Assembly (NCBI GenBank): GCA_028866655.1
Contig: JAGWHQ010000003.1
Span: forward strand, 22,140-86,139
Reading direction: 5' to 3'
DNA length: 64,000 nucleotides
DNA from: Nitrososphaerota archaeon
GTDB lineage: Archaea > Thermoproteota > Nitrososphaeria > Nitrososphaerales > Nitrosopumilaceae
Position numbers and translations under genes: made by a program. Under the pieces are notes generated by a model. It was not told the origin of the DNA and ran no database searches. It saw nothing but the letters and a program-made list of their open reading frames with translations. Below, in pieces: positions 8,586 to 17,788 of this stretch; within the stretch, counting starts at the first letter, position 1, and each line of letters starts with the position of its first letter.

Positions 8586-9491
8586 TTAAAGTGCAGAATC
8601 AATCATTAATGCAATAAATAATATCGCAAGATATGGACTTGAAAACTTGAATAGGGTCCACGATGCTTTCTCAGATGGTTTTACAAGTAACCATACACTT
8701 AATGCAATCATTATTGCACCTGAGACAACTGCTGTATACAGATATACTTCATGAAATAGATGTTTTCCAGATGTTCCTGTCATAAAAAAAGGAATCACAC
8801 TAAAAAGAACCATCATGAGGGTGGTTCCAGCAATTACTCGTACTGATGTCTTTTCAGACTCTACTGCAGTCAACATTGGGACATTGACTTTGTTGTAATC
8901 TTCTTTGACATGTAATGTAAGGCTCCATATGTGCATTGGAATCCAAACAAAGACTAGTCCAGCCATTACTAATCCTAGATCCCATAAACCTGTAGTTGTA
9001 ACTGCAACATAACCGATCATTGCAGGTGCACCTCCGGAAAAACCTCCTAAAACAATATTTGTTCTACTTCTCCTTTTTAGTAATTTACTGTATACCAAAA
9101 TATTATCGGCAAGTCCAAAGGCCATGAAAATACCTGCCCACATGTTTATGGCAAAAGCACTGACTAGAGATATTGCAGCAAGAATTAATCCAAAATACAA
9201 TGCCTTTTCAGCAGGAAAAATTCTCCTGCTTGGGATGGGTCTGTCCTTCGTTCTCTCCATTATTGCATCAATGTCTCTGTCATTATAGTTTGTCAGTGTA
9301 TTTGCAGAGGCAGAACCAGCTATTACACCTCCTATGACAAGACACCATGTTAATGGAGATACTGGAATATGATACAAATTCGATGCCGTGAAGGCTGCTC
9401 CTATCGCAGTAAAAACAAGGAGATACCATATCTTTGGCTTGGTAACCTCATAGTATACCTTAATTCTTGAACTGGCTTTTGTTGTTAGCAC
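8586..9491 (-). CDS. ctaB: Protoheme IX farnesyltransferase (heme O synthase)
   Basis: 301 aa integral membrane prenyltransferase of the UbiA superfamily with about eight to nine hydrophobic segments. It attaches a prenyl chain to heme B to give heme O for terminal oxidases. The first Asp-rich motif NYNDRDIDAIMERTKDRP and the second region PMHIWSLTLHVKEDY, followed by NVPML, are diagnostic of CtaB/CyoE rather than of lipid prenyltransferases. It is convergent with the UbiD gene (3 nt gap) and 53 nt downstream of the Lrp regulator. Confidence 0.93.
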   Translation of the reverse strand: MLTTKASSRIKVYYEVTKPKIWYLLVFTAIGAAFTASNLYHIPVSPLTWCLVIGGVIAGSASANTLTNYNDRDIDAIMERTKDRPIPSRRIFPAEKALYFGLILAAISLVSAFAINMWAGIFMAFGLADNILVYSKLLKRRSRTNIVLGGFSGGAPAMIGYVAVTTTGLWDLGLVMAGLVFVWIPMHIWSLTLHVKEDYNKVNVPMLTAVESEKTSVRVIAGTTLMMVLFSVIPFFMTGTSGKHLFHEVYLYTAVVSGAIMIALSVWLLVKPSEKASWTLFKFSSPYLAILFIALMIDSAL

Positions 9492-9544
9492 ACTCTTACT
9501 TCCATTTGGATCTTATTACTTATTTATAGGTTGAATAGACTCGA

Positions 9545-10006
9545 TCATTTTGCTGGCTTGTAAGGCATAGGTTTTGTAGTTCTTTTCATTTCAATGAAAC
9601 TCTCAGAACGCTGAACTCCTTGAATTCTTCCAAGTCTTTCAGATATTAATCGATGCATCTCATCAAGGTTTTTGGCATACATAGTTACAATGATGTCAAA
9701 TCTTCCAGTTACCTCTGAAATCTCTCGTACTTCTGGAATCTTCATTAATTCTTCAATTACATTATCTCTCATCTTGGAATCCATGTTTATTCCAGTTAGT
9801 GCCTTTACTGTGTAGCCTAATTCCCTATCATTTACTACTATTGTAAAACGTTCAATGAGTTTTCTCTTGATTAGTCTCTTAATTCGACTGTATACTACAG
9901 ATGAATTTACGTTAATCTTCTTTGAAATCCGTGGAACTGATATGTTTGCATCTTGTGATAATTCTGATAAAATTATCATATCTAAATCATCAACTTTTGT
10001 CATCAA
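9545..10006 (-). CDS. Lrp/AsnC family transcriptional regulator
   Basis: 153 aa with the standard two-domain architecture. An N-terminal helix-turn-helix (residues about 5-55, starting DDLDMIILSELSQDANISVPRISKKI) precedes a C-terminal RAM/AsnC ligand-binding domain (about 65-145, with VREISEVTGRFDIIVTMYAKN). Such proteins usually control amino acid metabolism or respond globally. It sits between heme O synthase and aspartate-semialdehyde dehydrogenase on the same strand, either of which may be a target (inference). ATGs at 10006 and 10003 are both possible starts. Confidence 0.92.
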   Translation of the reverse strand: MMTKVDDLDMIILSELSQDANISVPRISKKINVNSSVVYSRIKRLIKRKLIERFTIVVNDRELGYTVKALTGINMDSKMRDNVIEELMKIPEVREISEVTGRFDIIVTMYAKNLDEMHRLISERLGRIQGVQRSESFIEMKRTTKPMPYKPAK

Positions 10007-10078
10007 AATACAGATTATTGTGAATAAATGGATCTTATTAAAGTTGTTAGTATAAAATTTCTATAATTCCATGATTTG

Positions 10079-11155
10079 TTAAATGTAGCCTTTCTTGTAT
10101 AGCATTTCTGCCAACAAGACTGCACCTTTTGCAGAACCCATTTTTTCATTATGTGAGAATAATACATACTTGATGCCATTGTCAAATACTGTGTCTTCTC
10201 TTAATCTTCCAACTACTGTAGTCATTCCCTCGTTAATCTCTCTGTCTAGTCTTGGTTGTGGTCTTGTGGGATCATCATTCACCATTAGGTATTCTTTTGG
10301 AGCGGAAGGTAATCCTGTAACACTTACATTATTTGAGAAATCCTGCATGGCTTTCTTTACAGTTTCAGGATCTACATGGCTAGCAGTCTCAACAAAAACA
10401 GTTTCTGTATGACCATCTAATACTGGAACTCTTGTACATGTACAACTGACTTTCATCTTTGCTGGATCAATTTTTCCATCTATGAACTTTCCAAGTATTT
10501 TACCTGTCTCTAGCCTTACCTTGTCTTCTTCTTTTGGTATGAATGGAATTATGTTGTCAGTAATATCTAGTGCAGAAACACCAGGTGATCTACCTGCACC
10601 TGACATTGCTTGCATGGATGTCATGATTATTTTTTGAGCGCCAAACTTGTCTAAAAGCGGTCTCATTGTTATTGCAAGTCCTGTTGTTGTACAATTTGGT
10701 AATGGTGCTACAAATCCTTTCCAACCACGATTCTTCCTTTGAATATCTAATAATCCGATGTGGTCATCATTTATTCCAGGAATCAAAATGGGGACATCTG
10801 CTTCGTATCTATATGCCGCAGAAGTACTAATGACTGGAACATACTTCGCAAATTTTGTTTCTATGTCTCTTGCTGCTTCGCTTTCTACTGAACTAAAAAT
10901 TAAATCGAAATTTTCGGGATTGATATCATCTACAGAGTCTATTACCATATTTTTCACGTATTCTGGAATAGGATCTCGTAAGTGCCATCTCAAAATACCA
11001 CTGTTTGGATCTCTGATTGCCTCTACAAACTTTTTTGTCGCTGATCGCTCAGATGCAGCTATTTGTTTTACCTCAAACCATGGATGTTTATTCAAAGCTA
11101 ATACAAATTCTTGTCCTACTGCACCAGTAACTCCAATGATGGCTACCCGTTTCAT
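10079..11155 (-). CDS. asd: Aspartate-semialdehyde dehydrogenase
   Basis: About 358 aa. Reduces aspartyl phosphate to aspartate semialdehyde for threonine, methionine and lysine synthesis. It begins MKRVAIIGVTGAVGQEF, a Rossmann NADP loop, and contains the catalytic-cysteine region LPNCTTTGLA and the archaeal/fungal-type VSCTCTRVPVLDGHTE. An upstream ATG at 11170 would add five residues. The later ATG at 11155 puts an AT-rich TATA-like stretch (near 11178-11190) at the leaderless distance and starts exactly at the Rossmann strand. The threonine synthase gene lies elsewhere in the window. Confidence 0.94.
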   Translation of the reverse strand: MKRVAIIGVTGAVGQEFVLALNKHPWFEVKQIAASERSATKKFVEAIRDPNSGILRWHLRDPIPEYVKNMVIDSVDDINPENFDLIFSSVESEAARDIETKFAKYVPVISTSAAYRYEADVPILIPGINDDHIGLLDIQRKNRGWKGFVAPLPNCTTTGLAITMRPLLDKFGAQKIIMTSMQAMSGAGRSPGVSALDITDNIIPFIPKEEDKVRLETGKILGKFIDGKIDPAKMKVSCTCTRVPVLDGHTETVFVETASHVDPETVKKAMQDFSNNVSVTGLPSAPKEYLMVNDDPTRPQPRLDREINEGMTTVVGRLREDTVFDNGIKYVLFSHNEKMGSAKGAVLLAEMLYKKGYI

Positions 11156-11211
11156 AGAGAAAATAGTCATTATACAATTAATATTCTTTTAGAAGCGCAA
11201 GCAATACACAA

Positions 11212-11220
11212 CTAAATACC
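11212..11220 (+). promoter_or_regulatory. TATA-like box of the cobalamin operon
   Basis: CTAAATACC lies 21-29 nt before the ATG at 11241, the distance expected for a leaderless archaeal transcript. This supports 11241 over the TTG at 11232 as the cobD start. Confidence 0.45.
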
Positions 11221-11240
11221 GTTATTGGTATTTGAAAAAT

Positions 11241-12317
11241 ATGCGGATTAGAGTAGAAAAAGCCATAGTAAATCACAAAGTGGCTTCTCATGGAGGTATA
11301 TTTGCAACTGGTCCAGAACATAATTTGAAATTATTGGATTTTAGCTCAAATGTTAATCCTCTTGGGTTTCCATCAAAAGTTAAAGATGTTTTCAAAAATG
11401 TATCAAATGTTTCTACCTATCCAGATCCTAACTCAAATGAACTACGAACTAATCTTCAAAAATACATTGGAGTTTCAAAAAACCAGATTATAGTAGGAAA
11501 TGGGGCTACGGAAATAATTTATAATTTTTGTGCTGCATTTTTACGAAAACAAAAAGTATTGATTCCAATTCCTACATTTAGTGAATATGAATCTGCTGCA
11601 AAATTAAATGGATCTATACCATCTTTTTTCAAAACAATGGATCTAAATCAAAACTTGTCAGAGTTTCAAGATGCAATTTCTACAAACAATTGTATTTTTC
11701 TATGCAATCCCAATAATCCTACAGGTGTACTTGTGAAGAAAAGAAACATGTTAAAGATTATAGAATCAGCATGTGATAAATCCGCAATGGTTTTTCTTGA
11801 TGAATGTTTTATTGAATTAGTTCCTATCGGTGATGAAAGTGTTGTATCATTTATGAAAGAATTTGATAATCTCTTCATCCTTCGATCTTTGACAAAGTCA
11901 TTTGGATTAGCAGGATTAAGAATTGGGTATGGACTTGGCAGTAAAAAAATGATTGAAATCTTACAAAAAATAAAGATTCCGTGGAATGTCAGCGGAATTG
12001 CTCAACAATCATCAATCAAGGCATTATCTGACAAATCACATTTGCCAAAAACACTGAATATTATCAGAAAAGAATTAAAATTTCTTATAGATTCTATATC
12101 AAAAATAAAGGGCTTTACTTGTTATAATTCTGATACAAACTTTATTCTAATTAAATCAAAAATAAAATCAAACCAAATTCAAAATAGGTTACTAAAAAGA
12201 AATATTCTCATAAGAGATTGTAGTACATTTCGAGGATTGAATGATAACTTCATAAGAATTGCGGTTAGAACTCACAAAGAAAATCTTCATCTAATTGAGG
12301 CGTTACGGGAATTATGA
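11241..12317 (+). CDS. cobD: L-threonine-O-3-phosphate decarboxylase (CobD-like aminotransferase)
   Basis: About 358 aa PLP-dependent fold-type I enzyme. The body reads like histidinol-phosphate aminotransferase: SSNVNPLG near the N-terminus, GNGATEIIYNF, CNPNNPTG, FLDECFIEL, and the PLP lysine in SLTKSFGLAGLRIGYGLG. Because it opens a run of cobQ-cbiB-cobS-cobY genes and a separate hisC lies in the histidine operon, it is best read as CobD, which makes (R)-1-aminopropan-2-ol phosphate for the cobalamin nucleotide loop. It overlaps cobQ by ATGA. Residual doubt concerns HisC versus CobD specificity. Confidence 0.85.
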   Translation: MRIRVEKAIVNHKVASHGGIFATGPEHNLKLLDFSSNVNPLGFPSKVKDVFKNVSNVSTYPDPNSNELRTNLQKYIGVSKNQIIVGNGATEIIYNFCAAFLRKQKVLIPIPTFSEYESAAKLNGSIPSFFKTMDLNQNLSEFQDAISTNNCIFLCNPNNPTGVLVKKRNMLKIIESACDKSAMVFLDECFIELVPIGDESVVSFMKEFDNLFILRSLTKSFGLAGLRIGYGLGSKKMIEILQKIKIPWNVSGIAQQSSIKALSDKSHLPKTLNIIRKELKFLIDSISKIKGFTCYNSDTNFILIKSKIKSNQIQNRLLKRNILIRDCSTFRGLNDNFIRIAVRTHKENLHLIEALREL

Positions 12318-13159
12318 CCGCAAAAACTTTGATGATACAAGGTACTGCCTCAGGTGCTGGAAAAACAACTCTGGTAACAGCTCTTTGCAGAATTTTCTCT
12401 GATGAGGGATACAAAGTAGCTCCATTCAAGTCACAAAACATGTCTGTTTATTCTTATGTTGGTAAAGGATTTGAAATTTCAAGGGCACAAGCCATTCAGG
12501 CAATGGCAGCAAGAACCGAAATAATGCCAATAATGAATCCCATTTTATTAAAACCCCTTGGAAATTACAAGAGTGAAATTTTTGTAAATGGTATATCGTA
12601 TGGCAAAATGCATGCTCGAGATTATTACAAAAAGTTTGTACTCTCTACAGGACTTGAAAAATCACAGAATGCACTTGATCAATTGATAAAAACAAATGAT
12701 ATTGTAATACTGGAAGGAGCAGGATCTCCCTCGGAGATAAACTTGCAACGATATGACATTGCTAATATGAGGATGGCAGAGTATTGCAAATCGCCAGTAA
12801 TTTTGGTAACTGATATTGATAAAGGCGGAAGTTTTGCTAGCATTATAGGCACCTTATCTCTTCTTGATAGAAAACATCAAAAACTTGTCAAAGGATTTGT
12901 TATAAACAAGTTTAGAGGCGATGTTACTCTATTACATCCTGGTTATTCCATATTGAAAAAGAAAACCATGAAACCTATAATTGGCACAATTCCTTTAATT
13001 GAATTTCATATTCCAGATGAGGATTCTTTACATGCAAATCCAAAACATGTAACTTGGACAAGAAAATATCTCAAAACACTGGATAAAGAAATTAATCATT
13101 TGTCTCTAATTGTGAAAAAAAATCTAGACATGAAAAAAATACGAGGTATGTTGAATTGA
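12314..13159 (+). CDS. cobQ: Cobyric acid synthase, synthetase domain only
   Basis: 281 aa, against about 480-500 for full CobQ. The ATP-binding amidoligase domain is intact: P-loop GTASGAGKTT (10-19), FKSQNMS (38-44), ISRAQAIQAMAA, ARDYYK, LEGAGSPSEINL (133-144), DIDKGGSFASIIGTL and GFVINKFRGD (194-203). The class I glutaminase domain that normally follows, with its catalytic Cys and His, is missing. The sequence ends after a short Lys-rich tail, and the next gene begins in an overlap (TTGA). The junction is clean, so this looks like a designed short form rather than a frameshift. It amidates cobyrinate a,c-diamide, with ammonia of unclear origin. Confidence 0.85.
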   Translation: MTAKTLMIQGTASGAGKTTLVTALCRIFSDEGYKVAPFKSQNMSVYSYVGKGFEISRAQAIQAMAARTEIMPIMNPILLKPLGNYKSEIFVNGISYGKMHARDYYKKFVLSTGLEKSQNALDQLIKTNDIVILEGAGSPSEINLQRYDIANMRMAEYCKSPVILVTDIDKGGSFASIIGTLSLLDRKHQKLVKGFVINKFRGDVTLLHPGYSILKKKTMKPIIGTIPLIEFHIPDEDSLHANPKHVTWTRKYLKTLDKEINHLSLIVKKNLDMKKIRGMLN

Positions 13160-14148
13160 TTCTAATACCAATCATTGCAGTTGTGTTTGCGCTTGCACTC
13201 GATTTTCTTTTTGGAGATCCAAAAAACAGATATCATCCAACTGTTTGGATGGGACAATTAATTGGTAAATCTGTACCATATGCAAAATCCAAAAATCCAA
13301 CAACTGATAAAATTAATGGAATAATTCTTCTTGTTTTGATAATAACAATCATATCTATTTTAATTGCCTTGTTTTCATATTCTTTGAAGTATCTAGAAAA
13401 TCTAGGTTCAAATGGACTTTACAAAATTCTAATCATGGGTGCAAGCATAATTCTAGTTGGTATTCTACTAAAGACCACTATTGCAATAAAGGGAATGGAA
13501 AAGCACGCCTCAAAAATTATGGATTCCCTATCAAAAAATGACTTAGGTGGTGCTCGAGTCCGACTTTCTATGATAGTAAAGCGAGATACTAAGAATTTAG
13601 ATAAACAACATGTAATTTCTGCAACGCTAGAAAGCATTAGCGAAAATATTGTTGACGGAATAACTGGTCCACTTTTCTATTTTTCAATTTTTGGTCTGAT
13701 TGGTGCATTTGTCTATAGATCTGTAAACACTGCAGACTCTATGATAGGATACAAAACAGAAATATTCAAAAACATAGGCTGGTTTGCTGCAAACTGTGAT
13801 AAAATACTTAACTTCCTTCCCTCTAGACTCACAAGTCTTGTAATGGTATTTTCTTGTATTATGCTAAAAGAAGATTGGAGACATTCAATCCATATAATGA
13901 AAAGAGATGGTCCGAAGACTGAAAGCCCGAATGCTGGTTATCCAATGGCAACTCTTGCCGGTGCACTTGGAATAAAATTTGAAAAGATGGAACACTATGT
14001 GTTAGGAGATGGTAATTCTGAAATAACTGAACGACACTTCAAATCTGCAATTTCTATAATGAAGGTAACTACAATATTGTTTGTTTTACTTTTTACAGTT
14101 CCTATGATTCTGATGTTATCATATCTTGGTTGGTGGTTTGATGTTTAA
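13156..14148 (+). CDS. cbiB: Adenosylcobinamide-phosphate synthase (CbiB/CobD family)
   Basis: 330 aa membrane protein with several hydrophobic segments. Joins aminopropanol phosphate to adenosylcobyric acid. Family hallmarks are ALDFLFGDPKNRYHPTVWMG at the N-terminus, the LGGARVRLSMIVKRDT stretch, ESISENIVDGITGPLFY, NTADSMIGY and the ESPNAGYPMATLAGALG region. It starts with TTG, overlapping the cobQ stop by 4 nt. Its end overlaps the start of cobS. Position within the operon agrees with the order of the reactions. Confidence 0.95.
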   Translation: MILIPIIAVVFALALDFLFGDPKNRYHPTVWMGQLIGKSVPYAKSKNPTTDKINGIILLVLIITIISILIALFSYSLKYLENLGSNGLYKILIMGASIILVGILLKTTIAIKGMEKHASKIMDSLSKNDLGGARVRLSMIVKRDTKNLDKQHVISATLESISENIVDGITGPLFYFSIFGLIGAFVYRSVNTADSMIGYKTEIFKNIGWFAANCDKILNFLPSRLTSLVMVFSCIMLKEDWRHSIHIMKRDGPKTESPNAGYPMATLAGALGIKFEKMEHYVLGDGNSEITERHFKSAISIMKVTTILFVLLFTVPMILMLSYLGWWFDV

Positions 14149-14866
14149 GGGAATATCGTCGGTAGTATCATTTCTAACTATCATTCCTTCTAAGAATAGT
14201 GAATTAGAAACTGTAGCAAAGAACATGTATCTTTTTCCAGTTGCAGGAGCTTTGATTGGTCTGATCATTGGTGCATCCGGTTATGGACTATCGTTGTTTC
14301 TCCAGCCATTGATTACTGGCCTGATCTTAACTGGAGCCCTTGCGATAATCACTGGAATGCATCATACTGATGCACTTTGTGATTTTGCAGATGGAATTAT
14401 GGCAAAGGGTACAAAAGAAAAAAAACTCCAAGCAATGAGAGACCCAGCAGTAGGCTCTGCAGGAGTAATGACAGTTATTCTGTATGTTGCAGGTATGATA
14501 ATGGCAATTTCCATGGTCAAAGGTTTTGCGTTATTTGAGGCAATACTACTAAGTGAACTCATGGCTAAGCTATCCATGGTAATACAGGCAAATCGCGGTC
14601 TTTCAGCTTGGCAAGGACTCAGTTCTCCATTTACTCAATCTATGAAGGATCCACGAAAACTTGCCATAGCTGCACTGTTAGCAATAGCACCCACTGTAAT
14701 TTTAGCAGGAATTACAGGTGTGTTTGTAATAATATCTTGTATAGGATTATCTTTTCTATTGCTTGCCATTTCAAACAGAATCTTTGGAGGAATTTCAGGT
14801 GATGTATTTGGTGCAAGCAATGAGTTGGTAAGATTGACATCACTATTGATCTTTGTATCGATATGA
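14141..14866 (+). CDS. cobS: Adenosylcobinamide-GDP ribazoletransferase (cobalamin synthase)
   Basis: About 241 aa polytopic membrane protein that condenses AdoCbi-GDP with alpha-ribazole or its phosphate. The diagnostic acidic motif HHTDALCDFADGIMAKGT is present near residues 75-95, followed by RDPAVGSAGVMTVI. The C-terminal half is hydrophobic, with a GGISGDVFGASNEL motif. An upstream TTG at 14126 gives five extra residues inside cbiB. The ATG at 14141 starts with MFKGISSVVSFLT, typical for CobS, and is preferred. The stop overlaps cobY by ATGA. Confidence 0.94.
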   Translation: MFKGISSVVSFLTIIPSKNSELETVAKNMYLFPVAGALIGLIIGASGYGLSLFLQPLITGLILTGALAIITGMHHTDALCDFADGIMAKGTKEKKLQAMRDPAVGSAGVMTVILYVAGMIMAISMVKGFALFEAILLSELMAKLSMVIQANRGLSAWQGLSSPFTQSMKDPRKLAIAALLAIAPTVILAGITGVFVIISCIGLSFLLLAISNRIFGGISGDVFGASNELVRLTSLLIFVSI

Positions 14867-15447
14867 TTGGACTAGTTATGTGCGGGGGAAAAGGTACTAG
14901 AATGAAGTCCTCTGAAGAAAAACTACTTTTACTATATAAAAAACCATTAATAGAACATGTTCTAAATGCTTTGAAAAATTCAGAAATATTTTCAAATATA
15001 GTGTGTGCTACAAGTAACAATGCTCCAAAGACCCGTGAGTTTGTTTCTAGTCTGGGTTTTGATACATTGGAAACAAACGGAAATGGATATGCCGATGACC
15101 TGGGAAAATCTCTGTCAAAGTTTCAAGAATCAATTTTTGTAACTTCTGGAGATCTGCCACTTTTAGATCCTGATATAATTAAAAAAATTGTAAAACTAGT
15201 AAATGAAGAAAATGTATGGACAAGTATATTGATACGAAAAAATTTTCTTCAATCTTTTGGATTAGAAGCAGAATTTTTTGTTAATTACTGTGATGAAGAA
15301 TGTGCTTATACTGGAATTTCTATAGTTGATCCTATACAAATAAACAATACGCAAACTGTGAAGGAGTCTTACATTGTTCTTGATGATAAAAGAATAGCTG
15401 TCAACCTGAATACAAAGAAAGATTATGACTTAATCTGTACTGCCTAA
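14863..15447 (+). CDS. cobY: Adenosylcobinamide-phosphate guanylyltransferase, archaeal CobY
   Basis: 194 aa nucleotidyltransferase that activates adenosylcobinamide phosphate with GTP. Archaea use this enzyme in place of bacterial CobU. The N-terminal nucleotide-binding signature VMCGGKGTRMKSSEEKLLL is clear, with KPLIEHVLNAL and a metal-site strand TSGDLPLLDPDII. Length agrees with characterised CobY. It closes the cobalamin run and its end overlaps the convergent rps27e by 18 nt. Context makes CobY much more likely than MobA. Confidence 0.9.
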   Translation: MIGLVMCGGKGTRMKSSEEKLLLLYKKPLIEHVLNALKNSEIFSNIVCATSNNAPKTREFVSSLGFDTLETNGNGYADDLGKSLSKFQESIFVTSGDLPLLDPDIIKKIVKLVNEENVWTSILIRKNFLQSFGLEAEFFVNYCDEECAYTGISIVDPIQINNTQTVKESYIVLDDKRIAVNLNTKKDYDLICTA

Positions 15448-15627
15448 AATTTTTCCATTTACTTTTGCAATGGAACCAGTTGGTTCTGCTAAAGTATTAC
15501 CACATGCCTTGCATGTGACTATTGATGAAACATGCGAGTAAACAACACTCTCTTCTCCACATTCTTTACACTGTACTCTTTGGAATTTACTTCCTGGTTT
15601 TGGTATCCAGATATGGGCTCTTTTCAT
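15430..15627 (-). CDS. rps27e: Small ribosomal subunit protein S27e
   Basis: 65 aa, the normal size for archaeal S27e. It has the zinc finger C20-x2-C23 ... C39-x2-C42 and the conserved RVQCKECGEESVVYSH region and a TGSIAKVNGKIL C-terminal stretch. It is coupled to rpl44e: the last base of the L44e stop is the first base of this start (15627). The L44e-S27e pair is a conserved archaeal arrangement. Confidence 0.95.
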   Translation of the reverse strand: MKRAHIWIPKPGSKFQRVQCKECGEESVVYSHVSSIVTCKACGNTLAEPTGSIAKVNGKILGSTD

Positions 15628-15905
15628 TATGCAACTAACTCCAATTTTCTAAGTCTTATTCCGGATACATTCCACTTTTTCTTACACTCTGGACATGTCA
15701 TGATAGGAGTAATCTTCTTAGTAGTCTTTGCTGGCTTTGCTAACTTTGGGAATTTCTGACCACCATAACCTTTCTTATCCTCTGCGTGTCTTCTTTCACC
15801 AATAGCAGAACCTCTTCTCTTTCCTGCCTTGTATATGGAGACCTTGTGTAATGTATGCTTTTTACACTTGGGACAATACCTATTGATCTCCTTTGGCATG
15901 TTCAT
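15627..15905 (-). CDS. rpl44e: Large ribosomal subunit protein L44e
   Basis: 92 aa. Archaeal/eukaryotic L44e (eL42) binds near the ribosomal E site. It begins M(N)MPKEINRYCPKC and ends with a CPECKKKW ribbon, giving C11, C14, C71 and C74 as zinc ligands, with a basic linker including GERRHAEDKKGYGGQKFP. Starts at 15905 or 15899 (MPKEIN) are both possible. The 66 nt between it and adenine deaminase contain AT-rich TATA-like elements for both directions. Confidence 0.95.
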   Translation of the reverse strand: MNMPKEINRYCPKCKKHTLHKVSIYKAGKRRGSAIGERRHAEDKKGYGGQKFPKLAKPAKTTKKITPIMTCPECKKKWNVSGIRLRKLELVA

Positions 15906-15971
15906 AAAAAATGAGCTGCGTTGACCGTAATTTAAACATCGCTTTAATAGATCATCTATTACATCATCCTT

Positions 15972-17744
15972 ATGAAGGCCAGCTCACTTGCCTCCATGAT
16001 TTTATCACTCAATGCAGTTGCAATGGGTGATAGCAAGGCAGATGTTGTCTTGAAAAACTGTAGGCTGATTAATGTTTACTCGAGAGAAATTATACCTCAA
16101 ATTCAGGTAGCAATCAAAAAAGATCGAATTGCATATGTGGGAAAAGATGCATCTCATACAGTTGGAGAGAATACTGGTGTCATTGATCTACAGGATAGGT
16201 ACATCGCTCCAGGATTTGTAGATCCTCATATACACATAGATCAATATGTTCTTCCATCAGAGCTTGCAAAAAAATCACTTTTGTCAGGTACTACTACTTT
16301 GTTTGCAGATCCAATTGACATTGTAAGCGTTTGCGGTTACAGGGGATTCAAAGAATTTGTTAAAATGACACAGCACCTTCCAATTAGAGCCTACCACGTA
16401 ATTCCTGGAGGGTTGCCTGTTGATAGAAAATTCAGCCATGCAAGAACACTGACAAAAAAAGAAGAGATCAAGGGATTAGATATTGAAAATGTGGTTGGAT
16501 TAGGTGAAGTATTTTCTTGGACCAAAGTTACAACACGAGATCCTAATACTATGAAAAGCATATCAAATGTTTTAGAAAATAATGGTATCATAAATGGTCA
16601 TACTGCAGGTGCAAGTGATAAAAAACTAAATGCATACATTGCTTCTGGAATTTTCTCATGTCATGAACCGATTGATTATGATCAAGTCCTAGAACGACTC
16701 AGACTTGGAATGTGGGTCATGATGAGAGAAGGATCTATCCGACGAGATCTCGACAAAATTCTGCCTAATGTATTGTCTCATAAAACATATCTTGATAGAT
16801 TGATGTTTTGTACGGATGGGGTTAACCCAAAAGATATTGTAGATTACGGCATGATTGATCATTGCATACGAAAATCTATCTCTATTGGAATGGATCCAAT
16901 AGATGCTATAACTATTGCATCAAAGAATTCCTTTGAGTATTACGGGATGAGTAAGGATCTTGGAGCAATAGCACCTGGCAAGTTAGCTGATATTCTAGTC
17001 TTTGATGACCTTGAAAAGATCAAACCAAACAAGGTCTTTGTAGGAGGAAAACTGGTGGTCGCCCACAACAGCCTTGTGGTAGACACACCCAAGACCATAA
17101 TCCCAAACTGGATGAGAAAAACTGTAAAGACGGGAACAAAGTTTGGAGAAAAAGACTTTGTTATACAAAGCAAGGGGAGCACTGCACAGGCATTAGTTAT
17201 CCGGCTTGATACTGAAATAATAACAAAAATGGATCAGGAGGATCTTCAGGTTAGAGATGGTAATGTGGTTGTATCCTACGATAAAGACGTGTGGAAGGTG
17301 GCAGCCATTGATAGAACATATGGTACTGGAAGAAAATCTGTGGCATTTTTAAGAAATTTTGGTGCTGACGTAGGAGCATTTGGATGCACACAGAGCTTTC
17401 ATGAAAATGATATGATAATTATCGGTTCAAATGAAAAAGACATGGCCTTTGTTGCAAATAATCTGACTAAGATGCAAGGTGGCATGTTGGTTGCTAAAGA
17501 TGGTAACATACTAAGTAAATTCTCATTACCTCTTGCAGGCTTGATCTCTTCATTATCTTTTGAGAAAACATTGGATGAATACTCTAGCATAGATTCTAAA
17601 CTAGTTGAGACTGGATGCAAATTCAAAAATCCTCACCTAATACCTCTTTTCTTACCGTTTCTTGCATTGCCTGAGATCAGAATCTTGCACACCGGTGTTG
17701 TAGACGTTAAAAATAGAAGATACCTGAAGATCTTGAATCGATAA
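15972..17744 (+). CDS. ade: Adenine deaminase
   Basis: 590 aa, the expected length for the AdeC-type amidohydrolase that converts adenine to hypoxanthine. An N-terminal composite domain leads into PGFVDPHIHID with the metal-binding HIH at 86-88. Then follow GLGEVFSW (bridging Glu), NGHTAG, SGIFSCHEPI, FCTDGVNPKDIVDYG (metal Asp) and a C-terminal adenine-deaminase domain with GADVGAFGCTQSFHENDMI (read in parts). It participates in purine salvage. It precedes the thermosome gene by 44 nt but seems unrelated to it. Confidence 0.93.
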   Translation: MKASSLASMILSLNAVAMGDSKADVVLKNCRLINVYSREIIPQIQVAIKKDRIAYVGKDASHTVGENTGVIDLQDRYIAPGFVDPHIHIDQYVLPSELAKKSLLSGTTTLFADPIDIVSVCGYRGFKEFVKMTQHLPIRAYHVIPGGLPVDRKFSHARTLTKKEEIKGLDIENVVGLGEVFSWTKVTTRDPNTMKSISNVLENNGIINGHTAGASDKKLNAYIASGIFSCHEPIDYDQVLERLRLGMWVMMREGSIRRDLDKILPNVLSHKTYLDRLMFCTDGVNPKDIVDYGMIDHCIRKSISIGMDPIDAITIASKNSFEYYGMSKDLGAIAPGKLADILVFDDLEKIKPNKVFVGGKLVVAHNSLVVDTPKTIIPNWMRKTVKTGTKFGEKDFVIQSKGSTAQALVIRLDTEIITKMDQEDLQVRDGNVVVSYDKDVWKVAAIDRTYGTGRKSVAFLRNFGADVGAFGCTQSFHENDMIIIGSNEKDMAFVANNLTKMQGGMLVAKDGNILSKFSLPLAGLISSLSFEKTLDEYSSIDSKLVETGCKFKNPHLIPLFLPFLALPEIRILHTGVVDVKNRRYLKILNR

Positions 17745-17788
17745 GGTATTAAAAGGGGCAATTAGTTACACGAATTAAGGGATTAATT

